A stretch of DNA of 57,911 nucleotides from contig NZ_BJMK01000010.1 of NCBI RefSeq assembly GCF_006539125.1, positions 1-57,911 of the forward strand. The letters are read 5' to 3'. Of the stretch, positions 25,277-34,505 are shown one piece after another; positions within the stretch are counted from its first letter, which is position 1, and each line of letters begins with the position of its first letter. Both the position numbers and the translations under genes were made by a program. The DNA is from Gluconobacter sphaericus NBRC 12467. GTDB lineage: Bacteria > Pseudomonadota > Alphaproteobacteria > Acetobacterales > Acetobacteraceae. The notes beneath the pieces are model-generated. The model had not been told where the DNA came from, did no database searches, and saw nothing but the letters and a program-made list of their open reading frames with translations.

Positions 25277-25869
25277 AACGTCATTCTGCCCTTCTTCTGG
25301 CCGCAGGAGGAAGCACCCGCCTCGGCCGCCCCAAACAAATTCTGAACATCAGTGGCGTCCCTCTGGTACGACATGTCGCCCAGCTTCTGCTCGCAACACG
25401 ACCAGAGCACCTTGTCGTCGTGACTGGCGGCGCTGAAGCCACGATAAAACCAACCCTTGCGGGTCTTGATGTCGTTTTGGTGCAGAATGAAGACTGGCAG
25501 ACCGGCATGGCGTCATCGCTCAGATGCGGTTATCAAGCGCTCACCGGGAGCAGCCTCCCGCTCCTGATCACTGGCACGGATCAGCCCTGCCTGACCGAAC
25601 AGCATCTTCATAGTCTGCTGGAACAGGACGCCGGCGGGAAAGATGTCATCACGTCTTATGGCGAAGACGGACAGGGCATTCCGGTACTGCTGAGCCCAAC
25701 AACACAACAGCGTATTCAGGACCTGCAAGGCGATACCGGCCTGCGACAACTCTGGAAGAACACGCAAACTGCGCCGATCTGCGTCTGCGCACCTGAACTC
25801 GGCTTCGATATAGACACGCCGGAACAGCTAGATGCTGCGGTTCGTGCCGGCTGGATCGATCGGGACTGA
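25273..25869 (+). CDS. MocA-type molybdenum cofactor cytidylyltransferase
   Basis: This nucleotidyltransferase (NTP_transf_3) probably attaches CMP to the cofactor. The 198-residue protein has LLAAGGSTRLGRPKQIL at the nucleotide site, TGTDQPCLTEQHL in the metal-binding strand and FDIDTPEQLDAA at the end. MobA carries LAGG and MocA-type proteins LAAG at the start, which favours MocA here. It overlaps xdhC. A stem AGCCGAGTTC/GAACCCGGCT (25872-25896) follows and may end the operon and the facing ilvE. Confidence 0.88.
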   Translation: MKRHSALLLAAGGSTRLGRPKQILNISGVPLVRHVAQLLLATRPEHLVVVTGGAEATIKPTLAGLDVVLVQNEDWQTGMASSLRCGYQALTGSSLPLLITGTDQPCLTEQHLHSLLEQDAGGKDVITSYGEDGQGIPVLLSPTTQQRIQDLQGDTGLRQLWKNTQTAPICVCAPELGFDIDTPEQLDAAVRAGWIDRD

Positions 25870-25871
25870 AA

Positions 25872-25896
25872 AGCCGAGTTCTTCACGAACCCGGCT
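25872..25896. terminator. Hairpin between convergent mocA-type gene and ilvE
   Basis: AGCCGAGTTC (25872-25881) pairs with GAACCCGGCT (25887-25896) with one mismatch around a 5-base loop, right after the mocA-type stop and 9 bases before the ilvE stop. No T-run follows. Confidence 0.45.
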
Positions 25897-25904
25897 GACA
25901 GGTA

Positions 25905-26984
25905 TCAGGAAATGCGGTGGATCCAGCCATGGACGTCGTTCGTCCGGCCACCTTGCACATCCGTCAGGGTCTTCTTGAGCTGTTGCGAGACCGGGCCGGG
26001 CGTCTTGCCGTCACCAAACACGGCTTCGCCCGTCGGACGCACGAATTTTCCGATCGGAGAAAGAACCGCCGCCGTACCGCAGGCAAAGGCTTCCGTGTAC
26101 TTGCCTGAAGCTGCCCCCGAAAAAAGCTCGTCGATATCGATCGGCTCTTCCAGCACCTCGATCCCCTGATCGGCCGCAAGCTGGATGAGGCTGTTTCGGG
26201 TAATGCCCCGCAGGATAGTGCCACCCAGCGGCGGAGTGACAATCTTGCCGTCTTTACGGACGAACATCACGTTCATGCCGCCCATTTCCTCGACGAAGCG
26301 ACGCTCACGCGCATCAAGGAACAGGACCTGATCGCAGCCCTTTTCCTTGGCTTCGGCCTGGGCGATCAGGCTGCCGGCATAGTTGCCGCCACACTTGGCT
26401 TCACCCGTACCGCCGATCGCAGCCCGCGTATAGTTTTCGGACACCCACACGGATACACAACCGGAACCGAAATAGGCTCCGACCGGACAGGCGATGACAA
26501 TGAACAGATATTCGTTCGCCGGCTTCACCCCGAGGAAGACTTCATTGGAAATCATGAACGGACGCAGATAGAGGCTCTGCCCCTCTCCCGATGGCACCCA
26601 GTCCTGATCCACACGCACCAGTTCATCAACGGCCTGCACGAACAGGTCTTCTGGCAGCTCAGCCATGCCCATGCGGCGAGCAGATTCGGCAAAACGCGCT
26701 GCATTGGCCTCGGGGCGGAAGGTAGCGACATGGCCGTCCTTTTCGCGATAGGCCTTCATGCCCTCGAAGATCTCCTGCCCGTAATGCAGGACTGTCGAGG
26801 CCGGATCGATGCTCAGAGGGCGGCGCGGTGTGATTTTCGCATCATGCCAGCCCTTGTCCGCGGAATAGCGGATGATGGCCATGTGATCGGTAAAAATACG
26901 CCCGAAAGCCAGGTTGGCGAGCAGTTCGGTCCGCTTGATAGGGTCAGTCGGGGTTTCGGTTTTTTCAATGATGAAGGACGTCAT
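25905..26984 (-). CDS. ilvE: Branched-chain amino acid aminotransferase IlvE (type II)
   Basis: IlvE performs the last transamination to leucine, isoleucine and valine. The 359-residue length and wording fit the type II group: HYGQEIFEGMKAYR, the PLP-Lys segment TGEAKCGGNYAGSLIAQAEA, EEMGGMNVMFV and PLGGTILRGITRNSLIQLA. A GGAAG site precedes the ATG. It stands alone, with an AT-rich upstream region that probably carries its promoter. Confidence 0.96.
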   Translation of the reverse strand: MTSFIIEKTETPTDPIKRTELLANLAFGRIFTDHMAIIRYSADKGWHDAKITPRRPLSIDPASTVLHYGQEIFEGMKAYREKDGHVATFRPEANAARFAESARRMGMAELPEDLFVQAVDELVRVDQDWVPSGEGQSLYLRPFMISNEVFLGVKPANEYLFIVIACPVGAYFGSGCVSVWVSENYTRAAIGGTGEAKCGGNYAGSLIAQAEAKEKGCDQVLFLDARERRFVEEMGGMNVMFVRKDGKIVTPPLGGTILRGITRNSLIQLAADQGIEVLEEPIDIDELFSGAASGKYTEAFACGTAAVLSPIGKFVRPTGEAVFGDGKTPGPVSQQLKKTLTDVQGGRTNDVHGWIHRIS

Positions 26985-27077
26985 GGGAAAATATCTTCCG
27001 AAGATTCTGGTCTCAAAAACAGCGCCTGCACTCTGCCATACCTACATCGCGGTGGCGATATAGAAAGTTTGTTTCGT

Positions 27078-27103
27078 TTTAAATTTATTTATTGAAATTT
27101 AAA
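27078..27103. promoter_or_regulatory. AT-rich inverted repeat upstream of ilvE
   Basis: TTTAAATTT (27078-27086) is matched by AAATTTAAA (27095-27103) in the 240-base gap between ilvE and rpsI, about 95 bases upstream of the ilvE start. It is the most AT-rich stretch outside the flagellar region and could be an operator (Lrp-like sites are AT-rich) or an upstream promoter element. Confidence 0.3.
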
Positions 27104-27170
27104 TTCTATTCTATGGTCATTTTCAGTTTTTTATTCAAAATCGGACTCATATCTTCCGAAATCAGCCACA

Positions 27171-27202
27171 AAAAAAACCCGGCCATTTCTGACCGGGTTT
27201 TT
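27171..27202. terminator. Intrinsic terminator after rpsI
   Basis: AAAAACCCGG (27173-27182) pairs with CCGGGTTTTT (27193-27202) around a 10-base loop, with A-runs giving a U-tract on the minus strand. It ends the rplM-rpsI operon 25 bases after the rpsI stop. Confidence 0.9.
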
Positions 27203-27226
27203 CGTCGTTCGGAAAGGCTGAGAAAA

Positions 27227-27718
27227 TCAGCGCTTCGAGAACTGGAAGGAACGACGTGCCTTCGCACGGCCGTACTTCTTACGCTCGACGATACGACTGT
27301 CACGCGTCAGGAAGCCAGCAGCCTTCAGGATGCCGCGCAGGCTCGGCTCGTAATACGTCAGTGCACGGGAGATACCGTGACGGACGGCACCAGCCTGACC
27401 GGACAGACCACCACCAGCGACCGTGCAGTACACGTCGAACTGGTTGTAGCGATCGGAAATCAGGAACGGCTGCGTGAGGAGCATACGCAGAACCGGACGG
27501 GCAAAATACGTCGTGACCGGACGGCCGTTGACGATGATGTCACCCTTGCCAGGCTTGATCCACACGCGGGCCACGGCGTCCTTACGACGACCGGTTGCGT
27601 AGGAACGGCCCTGGGCATCACGCTTGACTTCGTGAACCGGGGCAGCGTTGGAGGTAACGGCAGGAGCAACGCTCGCAAGGTCCTGCAGCGTGCCGGTGCG
27701 CTCTTGGGTCTCGGACAT
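27227..27718 (-). CDS. rpsI: 30S ribosomal protein S9
   Basis: S9 lies in the small-subunit head, its C-terminal Lys-Arg reaching the P-site tRNA. The 163-residue protein has an alphaproteobacterial N-terminal extension (about 1-35), then [40 protein letters not shown] and the end RRSFQFSKR. An AAGG site precedes the ATG. It follows rplM by 10 bases, the conserved order. Confidence 0.98.
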   Translation of the reverse strand: MSETQERTGTLQDLASVAPAVTSNAAPVHEVKRDAQGRSYATGRRKDAVARVWIKPGKGDIIVNGRPVTTYFARPVLRMLLTQPFLISDRYNQFDVYCTVAGGGLSGQAGAVRHGISRALTYYEPSLRGILKAAGFLTRDSRIVERKKYGRAKARRSFQFSKR

Positions 27719-27728
27719 GATACAGGCC

Positions 27729-28202
27729 TTACGACTCGTGGGTTACGGTGTTTTTGCGGTTCATCGCAGCAACGTCCAGCTTGACGGGCTTCTGACCGTC
27801 ATGCGGGTGCTCGGAACCGGCATAGACATACAGGTGCTTCATCTGGGCGCGCTGCAGAGGACCACGGGTGATCATGCGCTCGACGGCCTTTTCAACAACT
27901 TCACCCGGGTTCTTGCCCGTGAGACGCTGCGTAATGGTGCGCTCCTTGATACCGCCCGGGTGACCCGTGTGGTAGTGGAACAGCTTCTGGCCAACCTTGT
28001 TACCCGTCAGCACAACCTTCTCGGCGTTGATGACGACGATGTTGTCGCCGCAATCAACGTGCGGGGTGAACTGCGGCTTGTGCTTTCCGCGCAGGCGGGT
28101 GGCGATGATGGTGGCGAGACGGCCGAGAACGAGCCCTTCGGCGTCGATCAGCACCCAGTTCTTCGTCACCTCCGCTGGCTTCAGCGAACGTGTGGTCTTC
28201 AT
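27729..28202 (-). CDS. rplM: 50S ribosomal protein L13
   Basis: L13 is an early-assembly large-subunit protein. The 157-residue product has [46 protein letters not shown] and [21 protein letters not shown] took the ATG at 28202 (MKTTRSLKP), the usual start; ATG at 28211 would add three residues and the frame is open to 28298 without family sequence. A good promoter lies upstream. Confidence 0.97.
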   Translation of the reverse strand: MKTTRSLKPAEVTKNWVLIDAEGLVLGRLATIIATRLRGKHKPQFTPHVDCGDNIVVINAEKVVLTGNKVGQKLFHYHTGHPGGIKERTITQRLTGKNPGEVVEKAVERMITRGPLQRAQMKHLYVYAGSEHPHDGQKPVKLDVAAMNRKNTVTHES

Positions 28203-28315
28203 TAGTGACATTCCAGCTTGGGGCACGACCCTCAGGCCGCACCGTGGATGGCGCTTGCAGTAAAAAACGTGCCCGAAAGCACTCTCTTCTACCGACAAAG
28301 CGGATCAGGTGGGGC

Positions 28316-28344
28316 CTTATTGCCGTCTCCGAGGCGCGCGTCAA
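28316..28344 (-). promoter_or_regulatory. Sigma70-type promoter for rplM-rpsI
   Basis: On the minus strand TTGACG (28344-28339) and AATAAG (28321-28316) are separated by 17 bases. Transcription would start near 28309, giving a leader of about 107 bases before rplM, long enough for autogenous control by L13, though no such structure was identified. Confidence 0.65.
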
Positions 28345-28530
28345 GCCCCGTTCACACATTGAATTATGGGATTCGTAGGAGTTTTCCGCCATTCTCAGCT
28401 ATATGGTATCCCATTACCGCAACAAAAACGACGTCTGCATTGCCCCATGTCGCGACAATGGTATCCTGCCCCAACACAGACCGTTCGCGCCCGACGCCTA
28501 TACGGGGCCGTTTCAGACAGGAACATCAAC
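28345..28530. other. Rest of the divergent gap between rplM and the next plus-strand gene
   Basis: The space from the rplM start (28202) to the GTG at 28531 is 328 bases. Beyond the rplM promoter it holds a possible plus-strand promoter, TTGCCC near 28441 and TATCCT 16 bases later. Reading frames that stay open here on plus show no recognisable protein and were not called. Confidence 0.35.
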
Positions 28531-29937
28531 GTGAAAAGACCCTGGCTCACGGCGAGCCTGATTTCGGTAACGGCCGTGATCGGCATGGCCGGCGTTCACC
28601 ACGAAGCCCACATGCAGCTGGTCCGTGGCCTTTCAAGCTTCCGCGCCGCGCTCCCTCCCGGAACGACGTTTACTTATGGAAGTGCGCACCCGGCCATTCT
28701 CTCGCTGGGCGCAACCCTGACCGACATCACCCTGCGGGATGGCTCACTCACCTTGCGCGCCTCCCGGATGCGGCTGGGCCATCCCCGCCCGACGCCGGAT
28801 GGTGGCCTCTCCATCCACTCCGTCGAAGTCCGCGAACCATTCCTTCAGACGCCGACACAGATCATCCATGGCAGCACGCTCAGCCTGCGCCAGCTGGTTC
28901 TGCCCCCTTCCCGACCCGCAGCGGAAGGCCATTCCCGAATCGATCCGGCACATATTGCCTTGGCACACGGACAGATCGAACAGCTTTCGGTCCAGAACCT
29001 TGTCCCGTCGCCCTCACCCGGCCCGATCAATGTGCACAGCCTGTTCTCTGCTCGTCTCACGCTGGACAACTACGGCCCCGCCCTCGTCACGACGCTCCGC
29101 GCCGTAGGGTCGACCATCGCATACGAACGGACCATTCACGCCCCTGGTCAGGGGCCACAGCTTGTCAGCGGACAGGCCAGCCTGGAGCGGCTGGACCTGA
29201 AGCAGAAGGATCTCGCCGCCCAGGTTGCAGCCCTGTGGGATCACCATCCCCTACCGCCGCACATGCCCCCACCCGAGAGTTTTGCGGCCCGCAATTTCAG
29301 ACTGAGCATGACATCAGGCACAATCCAGCTCGATGAACTACACGGAACGGGAACGCTGGAAAACCAGACCGCGACCATGACGCAGGACCTGAAGGGCTTT
29401 CATTTCCAAAGCAACGAGAAGCTGCCCTTCCCGATCAACGGCGCCGGCTCGACCGCCCATTCTGTTCAGGTCTCGAATCTGGACGATCACACGTCCCAAA
29501 CCGACGCATTCCTTACGGTTCCGGGTTTCATGACGCTGACGGCCAGTGCCCGAACCGTTCAGACGGATTTTGCGCAAGGCCATTCTTCACCGCAGCAGAT
29601 GCTCCAGTCAACGGCCCTGCAGAACGTGACCTTGTCGCTGAAGGGCGACAAGCTTCTTGATACCGGTTTCGTCCTCTCCGCCCGGCAGGCCGGGAATGGC
29701 ATGACGGCGGACCTGCTCCGCCAGCAGGCTGCGCAGGTCCTACAAACAGCCCTTTCCGTCAATCCGGCGCTGAGTGCGATCCCGGATTATATCGCCAATC
29801 CAGCTGGCCGCACCCTAACGGTAACCTATACTTCCGAAACGCCCGTCTCCCTTCGGGTCCTCAATGACGCCTTTTCTTCCCCGGCTTCAATGCTGACATT
29901 TCTCGCTTCTCCCGACCTGAAAGCTTCCGCGCGATGA
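28531..29937 (+). CDS. Membrane-anchored periplasmic protein of unknown function
   Basis: The 468-residue product begins with a basic residue pair and a hydrophobic segment (LTASLISVTAVIGMAG), so it is exported or anchored. The rest is beta-rich with many short Thr/Leu strands (LTDITLRDGSLTLRASRM; TLSLRQLVLP), a style seen in AsmA-like and DUF945/DUF2125-type envelope proteins, but I cannot assign a family. The GTG at 28531 has an AGGA site. The stop overlaps the next gene (ATGA), so the two form an operon. Absence of catalytic motifs suggests a structural or lipid-transport role, which is speculation. Confidence 0.75.
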   Translation: MKRPWLTASLISVTAVIGMAGVHHEAHMQLVRGLSSFRAALPPGTTFTYGSAHPAILSLGATLTDITLRDGSLTLRASRMRLGHPRPTPDGGLSIHSVEVREPFLQTPTQIIHGSTLSLRQLVLPPSRPAAEGHSRIDPAHIALAHGQIEQLSVQNLVPSPSPGPINVHSLFSARLTLDNYGPALVTTLRAVGSTIAYERTIHAPGQGPQLVSGQASLERLDLKQKDLAAQVAALWDHHPLPPHMPPPESFAARNFRLSMTSGTIQLDELHGTGTLENQTATMTQDLKGFHFQSNEKLPFPINGAGSTAHSVQVSNLDDHTSQTDAFLTVPGFMTLTASARTVQTDFAQGHSSPQQMLQSTALQNVTLSLKGDKLLDTGFVLSARQAGNGMTADLLRQQAAQVLQTALSVNPALSAIPDYIANPAGRTLTVTYTSETPVSLRVLNDAFSSPASMLTFLASPDLKASAR

Positions 29938-30857
29938 CGACCGGAAACATCCCAGGCCCCCCATCACCCGCAAAAGGTCCGATCTGCATCATCGGCGCCA
30001 GCGGGCGCTCAGGGGCCGCGCTCTGCCGGGTCCTTCTGGCTGAAGGCCAGAAGATCATTGCCGTCGTACGCAGCCAGGGCAACCTCGCGCCCGACATCGC
30101 CGAAGCCTGTCAGGCCGTACGGATCGCAGACCTTACGGACAGCGCCACGCTGACTCTGGCGTTCGAAGATGCGGCGGTTATCATCAACACTGCCCATGCA
30201 CGCCACTTGCCCGCCATTCTGGCTGCTACGAAAGCCCCTATCGTAGCACTGGGCAGCACACGCAAATTCACGCACTGGCCCGACGATCACGGACGGGGTG
30301 TTCTCGCGGGCGAAGCGGCCCTCAAGGCCGACGGTCGCCCCTCGATCATCCTTCATCCGACCATGATTTATGGCGCCCAGGGCGAAGACAATGTACAGCG
30401 GCTGGCAAAGCTTCTGGAGCGCCTGCCCATCATCCCGCTTCCCGGCGGTGGCCGCGCCCTCGTGCAGCCCATCGACCAGCGCGACGTCACGCGCTGCCTG
30501 GTCTCGGCCATACATCTGATCCAGAACGGAAACGTCACGGGGCCGGAGAGCATCGTGATTGCCGGTCCGACAGCGATGGCTTACCGAACATTCGTGCGCA
30601 TGGTGCTGTATTTCGCGGAGCTTGGCGGCCGTCCCATCGTCTCCCTGCCAGGATGGACGCTCATGGCACTGTCTCATCTAACCCGGCATATCCGCAGACT
30701 GCCGCAGATCGCGCCGGAAGAAATCCGCCGCCTTCTGGAAGACAAAAATTTCGATATCGGTCCGATGGAACAGCGTCTGGGCGTCATCCCCGTTCCGCTG
30801 GCCAACGGGCTACACCATCTGTTCGGCAGCAGAATGCACCAGAAGCAAGAGCCCTGA
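29934..30857 (+). CDS. NAD(P)-binding protein, atypical SDR / NmrA-like
   Basis: The 307-residue protein has a Rossmann nucleotide site IIGASGRSGAAL near the N-terminus, an Asp at the next strand (VRIADLTD), an SDR-type RPSIILHPTMIYGAQGEDN segment with a Tyr but no YxxxK pair, and RALVQPIDQRDVTRCLV. This is the wording of complex I NDUFA9-like and other atypical extended SDRs, which often bind NAD(P)H without catalysis. It overlaps the previous gene by 4 bases. Confidence 0.82.
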   Translation: MTTGNIPGPPSPAKGPICIIGASGRSGAALCRVLLAEGQKIIAVVRSQGNLAPDIAEACQAVRIADLTDSATLTLAFEDAAVIINTAHARHLPAILAATKAPIVALGSTRKFTHWPDDHGRGVLAGEAALKADGRPSIILHPTMIYGAQGEDNVQRLAKLLERLPIIPLPGGGRALVQPIDQRDVTRCLVSAIHLIQNGNVTGPESIVIAGPTAMAYRTFVRMVLYFAELGGRPIVSLPGWTLMALSHLTRHIRRLPQIAPEEIRRLLEDKNFDIGPMEQRLGVIPVPLANGLHHLFGSRMHQKQEP

Positions 30858-30875
30858 TCCGCAAAGAATCAGGGC
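30851..30875. terminator. Hairpin between convergent SDR-like gene and manC
   Basis: GCCCTGAT (30851-30858) pairs with ATCAGGGC (30868-30875) around a 9-base loop. It includes the SDR-like stop codon and precedes the manC stop at 30888. No T-run; a weak terminator at most. Confidence 0.45.
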
Positions 30876-30887
30876 CTCCGGTCCGCA

Positions 30888-32309
30888 TCAGTTTCGGGAA
30901 TAAACGTCCTCGATCCGGACAATATCGTCTTCGCCCAGGTAAGGCCCGGATTGCACCTCAATGAGGGTCAGCGGAATCCGCCCCGGATTCTCAAGCCGAT
31001 GCACACAGCCCAGCGGCAGATAGATGCTCTCGTTTTCACGCACCATGATCTGTTCGGCATCACGGGTGACGACTGCCGTGCCGCCCACGACAACCCAGTG
31101 CTCGGCGCGATGGAAATGCTTTTGCAGCGAGAGTTTCTGGCCTGGCTCAACCACGATCCGTTTGACCTGGAACCGGTCCGCCTGGATCAGGCTCTCATAG
31201 AAGCCCCACGGGCGATACATACGATTATGAGCCACGGCCTCCTTCCGTCCGGCCTTCTTCAGGCGGTTGACCATGTGCTTGACGTCCTGCGCCCGGTCAC
31301 GATGCGAGACCATGACAGCATCCTGCGTCACGACAACGATCAGATCTTCCACACCGGCGACCGTGGCCACGATTCCGTCCGAACGGACATAACAGTTCCG
31401 CGCATCGTCGAGGAAAACATCTCCGAACGTGGCGTTGCCTGCTTCATCCTTGGACGTCAGCTCCCACAGCGCATCCCAGCTTCCGATATCCGACCATCCG
31501 AACGTGCCCGGCACCACCGCCGCACGCTTGGTGCGCTCGGCGACGGCATAATCCACGGAGATATCTGGAGCCTGACGGAAGCTCGCATCATCCAGCCGGT
31601 CAAAATCCAGATCGCTGTGACGGGCCTGAACGGCCTGTCCAACATACTCATAGATGTCCGGCTCGAACGTCTTGATTTCGGAGAGGAAAACGCTGGCCTG
31701 CGTCACAAACATGCCAGAATTCCACAGATACCGGCCATCACGAAAAAAAGCCTCTGCGGTTGCGGTATCAGGCTTTTCAACAAAGCGCGACACTTCATAA
31801 ACGCCTTCAAGGCCCGAAAGGGGCGCACCGCTTTCGATATAGCCATAGCCCGTCTCGACGCACGTGGGCTTCATTCCGAACGTCACGATCCGTCCTTGGC
31901 CTGCTGCTGCAACGGCATGTTCAAGCGCGGAGTAGAGAGCTGCCTCATCGGTAATGGCCGCATCAGCAGCCATGATCCACAGAACGGCGTCTGGATCGGT
32001 TTCGGCCACCAGAAACGCGGCCGCAGCGATGGCCGGGGCGGAATTGCGCCCCACGGGCTCGAGGACAATCCGGGCGTTTTCAACCCCAACATCCCGCAGC
32101 TGTTCGGCGACGATGAAGCGGTGCTCGGCATTACAGATTACGATTGGATCTGCCAGCCCTGCCCGTGCGCCACGCAGTGCCGTTTCCTGGATCAGGGTAT
32201 GCTTCGACAGGAGAGGCCAAAACTGCTTGGGGTAGCTGCTGCGCGAAACCGGCCACAGACGGCTGCCTGATCCACCGGAGAGAATGACTGGAACGATCTT
32301 CTGGGACAT
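30888..32309 (-). CDS. Mannose-1-phosphate guanylyltransferase / mannose-6-phosphate isomerase
   Basis: This bifunctional enzyme (ManC/XanB/AlgA type) makes GDP-mannose for exopolysaccharide or LPS. The 473-residue protein has the pyrophosphorylase signature LSGGSGSRLWPVSRSSYPKQ, FVEKPDTATAEAF, and a C-terminal cupin isomerase domain with PWGFYESL and the metal motif QKHFHRAEHWVVV. The start is the ATG at 32309; the frame extends to 32372 without family sequence and no good ribosome site supports either. In acetic acid bacteria it would feed acetan-like polymers. Confidence 0.95.
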   Translation of the reverse strand: MSQKIVPVILSGGSGSRLWPVSRSSYPKQFWPLLSKHTLIQETALRGARAGLADPIVICNAEHRFIVAEQLRDVGVENARIVLEPVGRNSAPAIAAAAFLVAETDPDAVLWIMAADAAITDEAALYSALEHAVAAAGQGRIVTFGMKPTCVETGYGYIESGAPLSGLEGVYEVSRFVEKPDTATAEAFFRDGRYLWNSGMFVTQASVFLSEIKTFEPDIYEYVGQAVQARHSDLDFDRLDDASFRQAPDISVDYAVAERTKRAAVVPGTFGWSDIGSWDALWELTSKDEAGNATFGDVFLDDARNCYVRSDGIVATVAGVEDLIVVVTQDAVMVSHRDRAQDVKHMVNRLKKAGRKEAVAHNRMYRPWGFYESLIQADRFQVKRIVVEPGQKLSLQKHFHRAEHWVVVGGTAVVTRDAEQIMVRENESIYLPLGCVHRLENPGRIPLTLIEVQSGPYLGEDDIVRIEDVYSRN

Positions 32310-32523
32310 GGGGGGCTTACGCTTTTTCATCCACAAGATGGGGGCCGTATGGCTTCCCCGAATGGCGGGCATCCTACATCAAGGGCGCAACCTTTCCAAT
32401 TTTGCTTCCAGTCCTATCCCTACCCCCAATAATGAGTGGAACATCAGAAACATTGACTGTCACCATAAGCAGGTTTCCTTATCCCAAGATGGAAATTGGC
32501 TTTATCCGTGGAGAAACGAACTC

Positions 32524-33453
32524 ATGAAGCAGAATATTTTCTCTTCCGGTATTCTGCTGGCGCTGCTTGGCTATGCCGCTTTTTCCATCAGCGATGCCTG
32601 CTCAAAGGGGCTGTCGGGGCATCTGGACCCATTTGAAGTTGCGTTTTCAGGCGGCGTCTTCGGCTTCATTATCCTGCCTTTCATCCGCTATCCTAACGAA
32701 CCCTATTCCGACATTTTCGCGACAGCGCGCCCGGGAATGTGGATTCTGCGTGCAGCTTCGACATTCGTCTCGACGGCCGCGAGCGTCATGGCCTTCATGC
32801 TGTTACCCATGCCAGAAGCGCTATCGTTGATGTTCCTGATGCCCTTCTTCGTCACCATCATTTCTGTGACGGTCCTCAAGGAAAAGGTCTCGTTCTGGAC
32901 CTGGCTGTCAGTCGCGGTCGGATTTCTCGGCGTGTTAATCGTATTGCGGCCCGGCGCAAGGACGTTCCATCTGGGCCACGCCTGCGCGATCGTCGCAGCT
33001 CTCGCCAATGCCAGCAGCGTCGTAGCCTACCGGCTGGCCGGAAATGGAAGTGCCAGGCTTTCCCTGTTTGGATCAAGCCTGTTCGGCCCACTAATCGGCG
33101 ACGGACTTCTCATGATCACTCATGCGTCCTGGCCCCATGGCTGGAAGGTCTGGTCAATCCTGTTCGGATACGGCTTTCTCGCAGCGCTGGGGCAGCTTTT
33201 CATGATGATGGCCACAGCCGTCGCCCCCGCGAACCGGGTTGCCCTTCCACAATACAGCCAGATGGTCTGGGCAGTTGCATTCAGCTACCTGCTGTTCAAG
33301 CAGCCGCTGGACAACTGGACTTTCGTGGGGATCGTGATCGTCACGTCCTCAGGCATGCTGAACTGGATCCGCCAGAAACTACGTTTCGAACGCATGGCTC
33401 TGGAAGAACACTGGGGACACAGGCACCAGCAGGCTGATGTCGCAAAGCCTTGA
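32524..33453 (+). CDS. EamA/DMT-family transporter
   Basis: The 309-residue protein has ten hydrophobic segments in two EamA halves, with typical wording LLALLGYAAFSISDACSKGL, AEALSLMFLMPFFV-like MPEALSLMFLMPFF, LKEKVSFWTWLSVAVGFLG and ALPQYSQMVWAVAFSYLLF. Relatives are S-adenosylmethionine or riboflavin-type exporters and importers; substrate is unknown. A GGAG site precedes the ATG at 32524. The frame is open further upstream but that overlaps the manC start region. Confidence 0.9.
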   Translation: MKQNIFSSGILLALLGYAAFSISDACSKGLSGHLDPFEVAFSGGVFGFIILPFIRYPNEPYSDIFATARPGMWILRAASTFVSTAASVMAFMLLPMPEALSLMFLMPFFVTIISVTVLKEKVSFWTWLSVAVGFLGVLIVLRPGARTFHLGHACAIVAALANASSVVAYRLAGNGSARLSLFGSSLFGPLIGDGLLMITHASWPHGWKVWSILFGYGFLAALGQLFMMMATAVAPANRVALPQYSQMVWAVAFSYLLFKQPLDNWTFVGIVIVTSSGMLNWIRQKLRFERMALEEHWGHRHQQADVAKP

Positions 33454-33485
33454 GGACAGTATTCAAATTTTCAGAGAAAAATTGC

Positions 33486-33562
33486 TGGGGCGAATGACGG
33501 GGATCGAACCCGCGACAACCGGTACCACAAACCGGCGCTCTACCAACTGAGCTACATCCGCC
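33486..33562 (-). tRNA. tRNA-His (GUG)
   Basis: The minus strand folds as a cloverleaf: acceptor GCGGATG/CATTCGC, D arm GCTCAGTTGGTAGAGC, anticodon stem CCGGT/ACCGG with loop TTGTGGT (anticodon GTG), and T arm GCGGG-TTCGATC-CCCGT. Histidine identity is confirmed by the encoded extra G at position -1 and discriminator C73. CCA is encoded. It stands alone, about 30 bases after the EamA gene on the opposite strand. Confidence 0.97.
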
Positions 33563-33662
33563 ACACAGCGACGCATTCTCTAGAGGAAGGTTGGGGCTGT
33601 CGTCCAGTCCTTTGACGCAATTTTTTTTACGCCCCGGATTTTTTCGATCACCCCGGTCCGAC

Positions 33663-34505
33663 TCAGACCACAGGAGTAGCCCCGATGACGGTAATCGTGG
33701 CGTCCAAGATGTAGCTGGCGTCATCAGTGGCCAGGGAAACATACGTCCCGGCCAGTTCCGTAGGCTGCCCCGGACGCTTCATTGGCGTATTCGCACCAAA
33801 GTGTTCAACATGCTCCACATCCATGGCCGCCGGAATCCGCAGCGTCCAGATCGGGTCAAGCGCGCCACCACGTTGGAGCGAGCTCCCTTCTCGCCCAGAA
33901 ACTGTGCCAGGCCACCGCTAAAGTTCTCGATGGTACCCTTGGTCGCGGAGTAGGCCAGAAGCTTGGGCTAATCGACACTAACCGAAACCTCGCGGCATGT
34001 GCGGCGCTGCCAGACGCGGCAGCTGAAAGGCTAAGCCGGCGTTGATGTCGAATGTCTTGTCCCATTCCTCCTCACCGGCATCCGCCAGAGGCGAACGCTC
34101 GATCTGGAAGGCCGCGTTCTTCACCAAAGTGTCGATCTGACCAAACTCCGAGACTGTCCGGTCCACAAAAATTCGACGCAGACATCCCCGTCCCCCAGAT
34201 CTCAGGAACAAGAAGAGCGCGCCGTCCCGCCTTGCGCATCCAAAATTCAGTTTCGCGGGTATCATCCCTTTCCTCGATCAGGAATGACAGGACGGCATTC
34301 AGGCCTTCGCGTGCCCCGGCGATCGCAACCGCCCGCCCGATACCGAAATCCCCGCCCGTGATGCCCGCAATCTTTCCGCGCAGGCGGTCATGGCCCACAT
34401 AGCTCTGCTCACCATAATCGGGCTTCGGCCTCATGAGGGACGTCTGGCCAGGAATATGATTCTGATGCGGGGTGTTGAATGGCGGGGCGGGGCAGTTGGC
34501 CGTGA
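33663..34505 (-). pseudogene. Decayed short-chain dehydrogenase (YghA/YhdG type)
   Basis: Pieces of one SDR are scattered over three frames in the right order. Frame one (about 34500-34190): RPKPDYGEQSYVG, the cofactor loop ITGGDFGIGRAVAIA (normally TGGDSGIG) and EEERDDT-like IEERDDTRETE. Frame two (about 34170-33980): EFGQIDTLVKNAAFQ (normally LVNNAA) and EEEWDKTFDINAG. Frame three onwards: LLAYSATKGTIENFSGG with the catalytic YxxxK, then after another shift PIWTLRIPAAM, TPMKRPGQPTELAGTYVSL and a natural C-terminus TVIGATPVV before the stop. At least three frame breaks and an internal deletion mean it cannot make an active enzyme. Confidence 0.85.

Noticed and set aside
30951-32270. A 439-codon plus-strand frame opposite the mannose-1-phosphate guanylyltransferase gene.
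   Set aside because: Both catalytic domains of ManC/XanB are clear on the minus strand; the opposite frame has His/Arg/Gln-rich noise composition.
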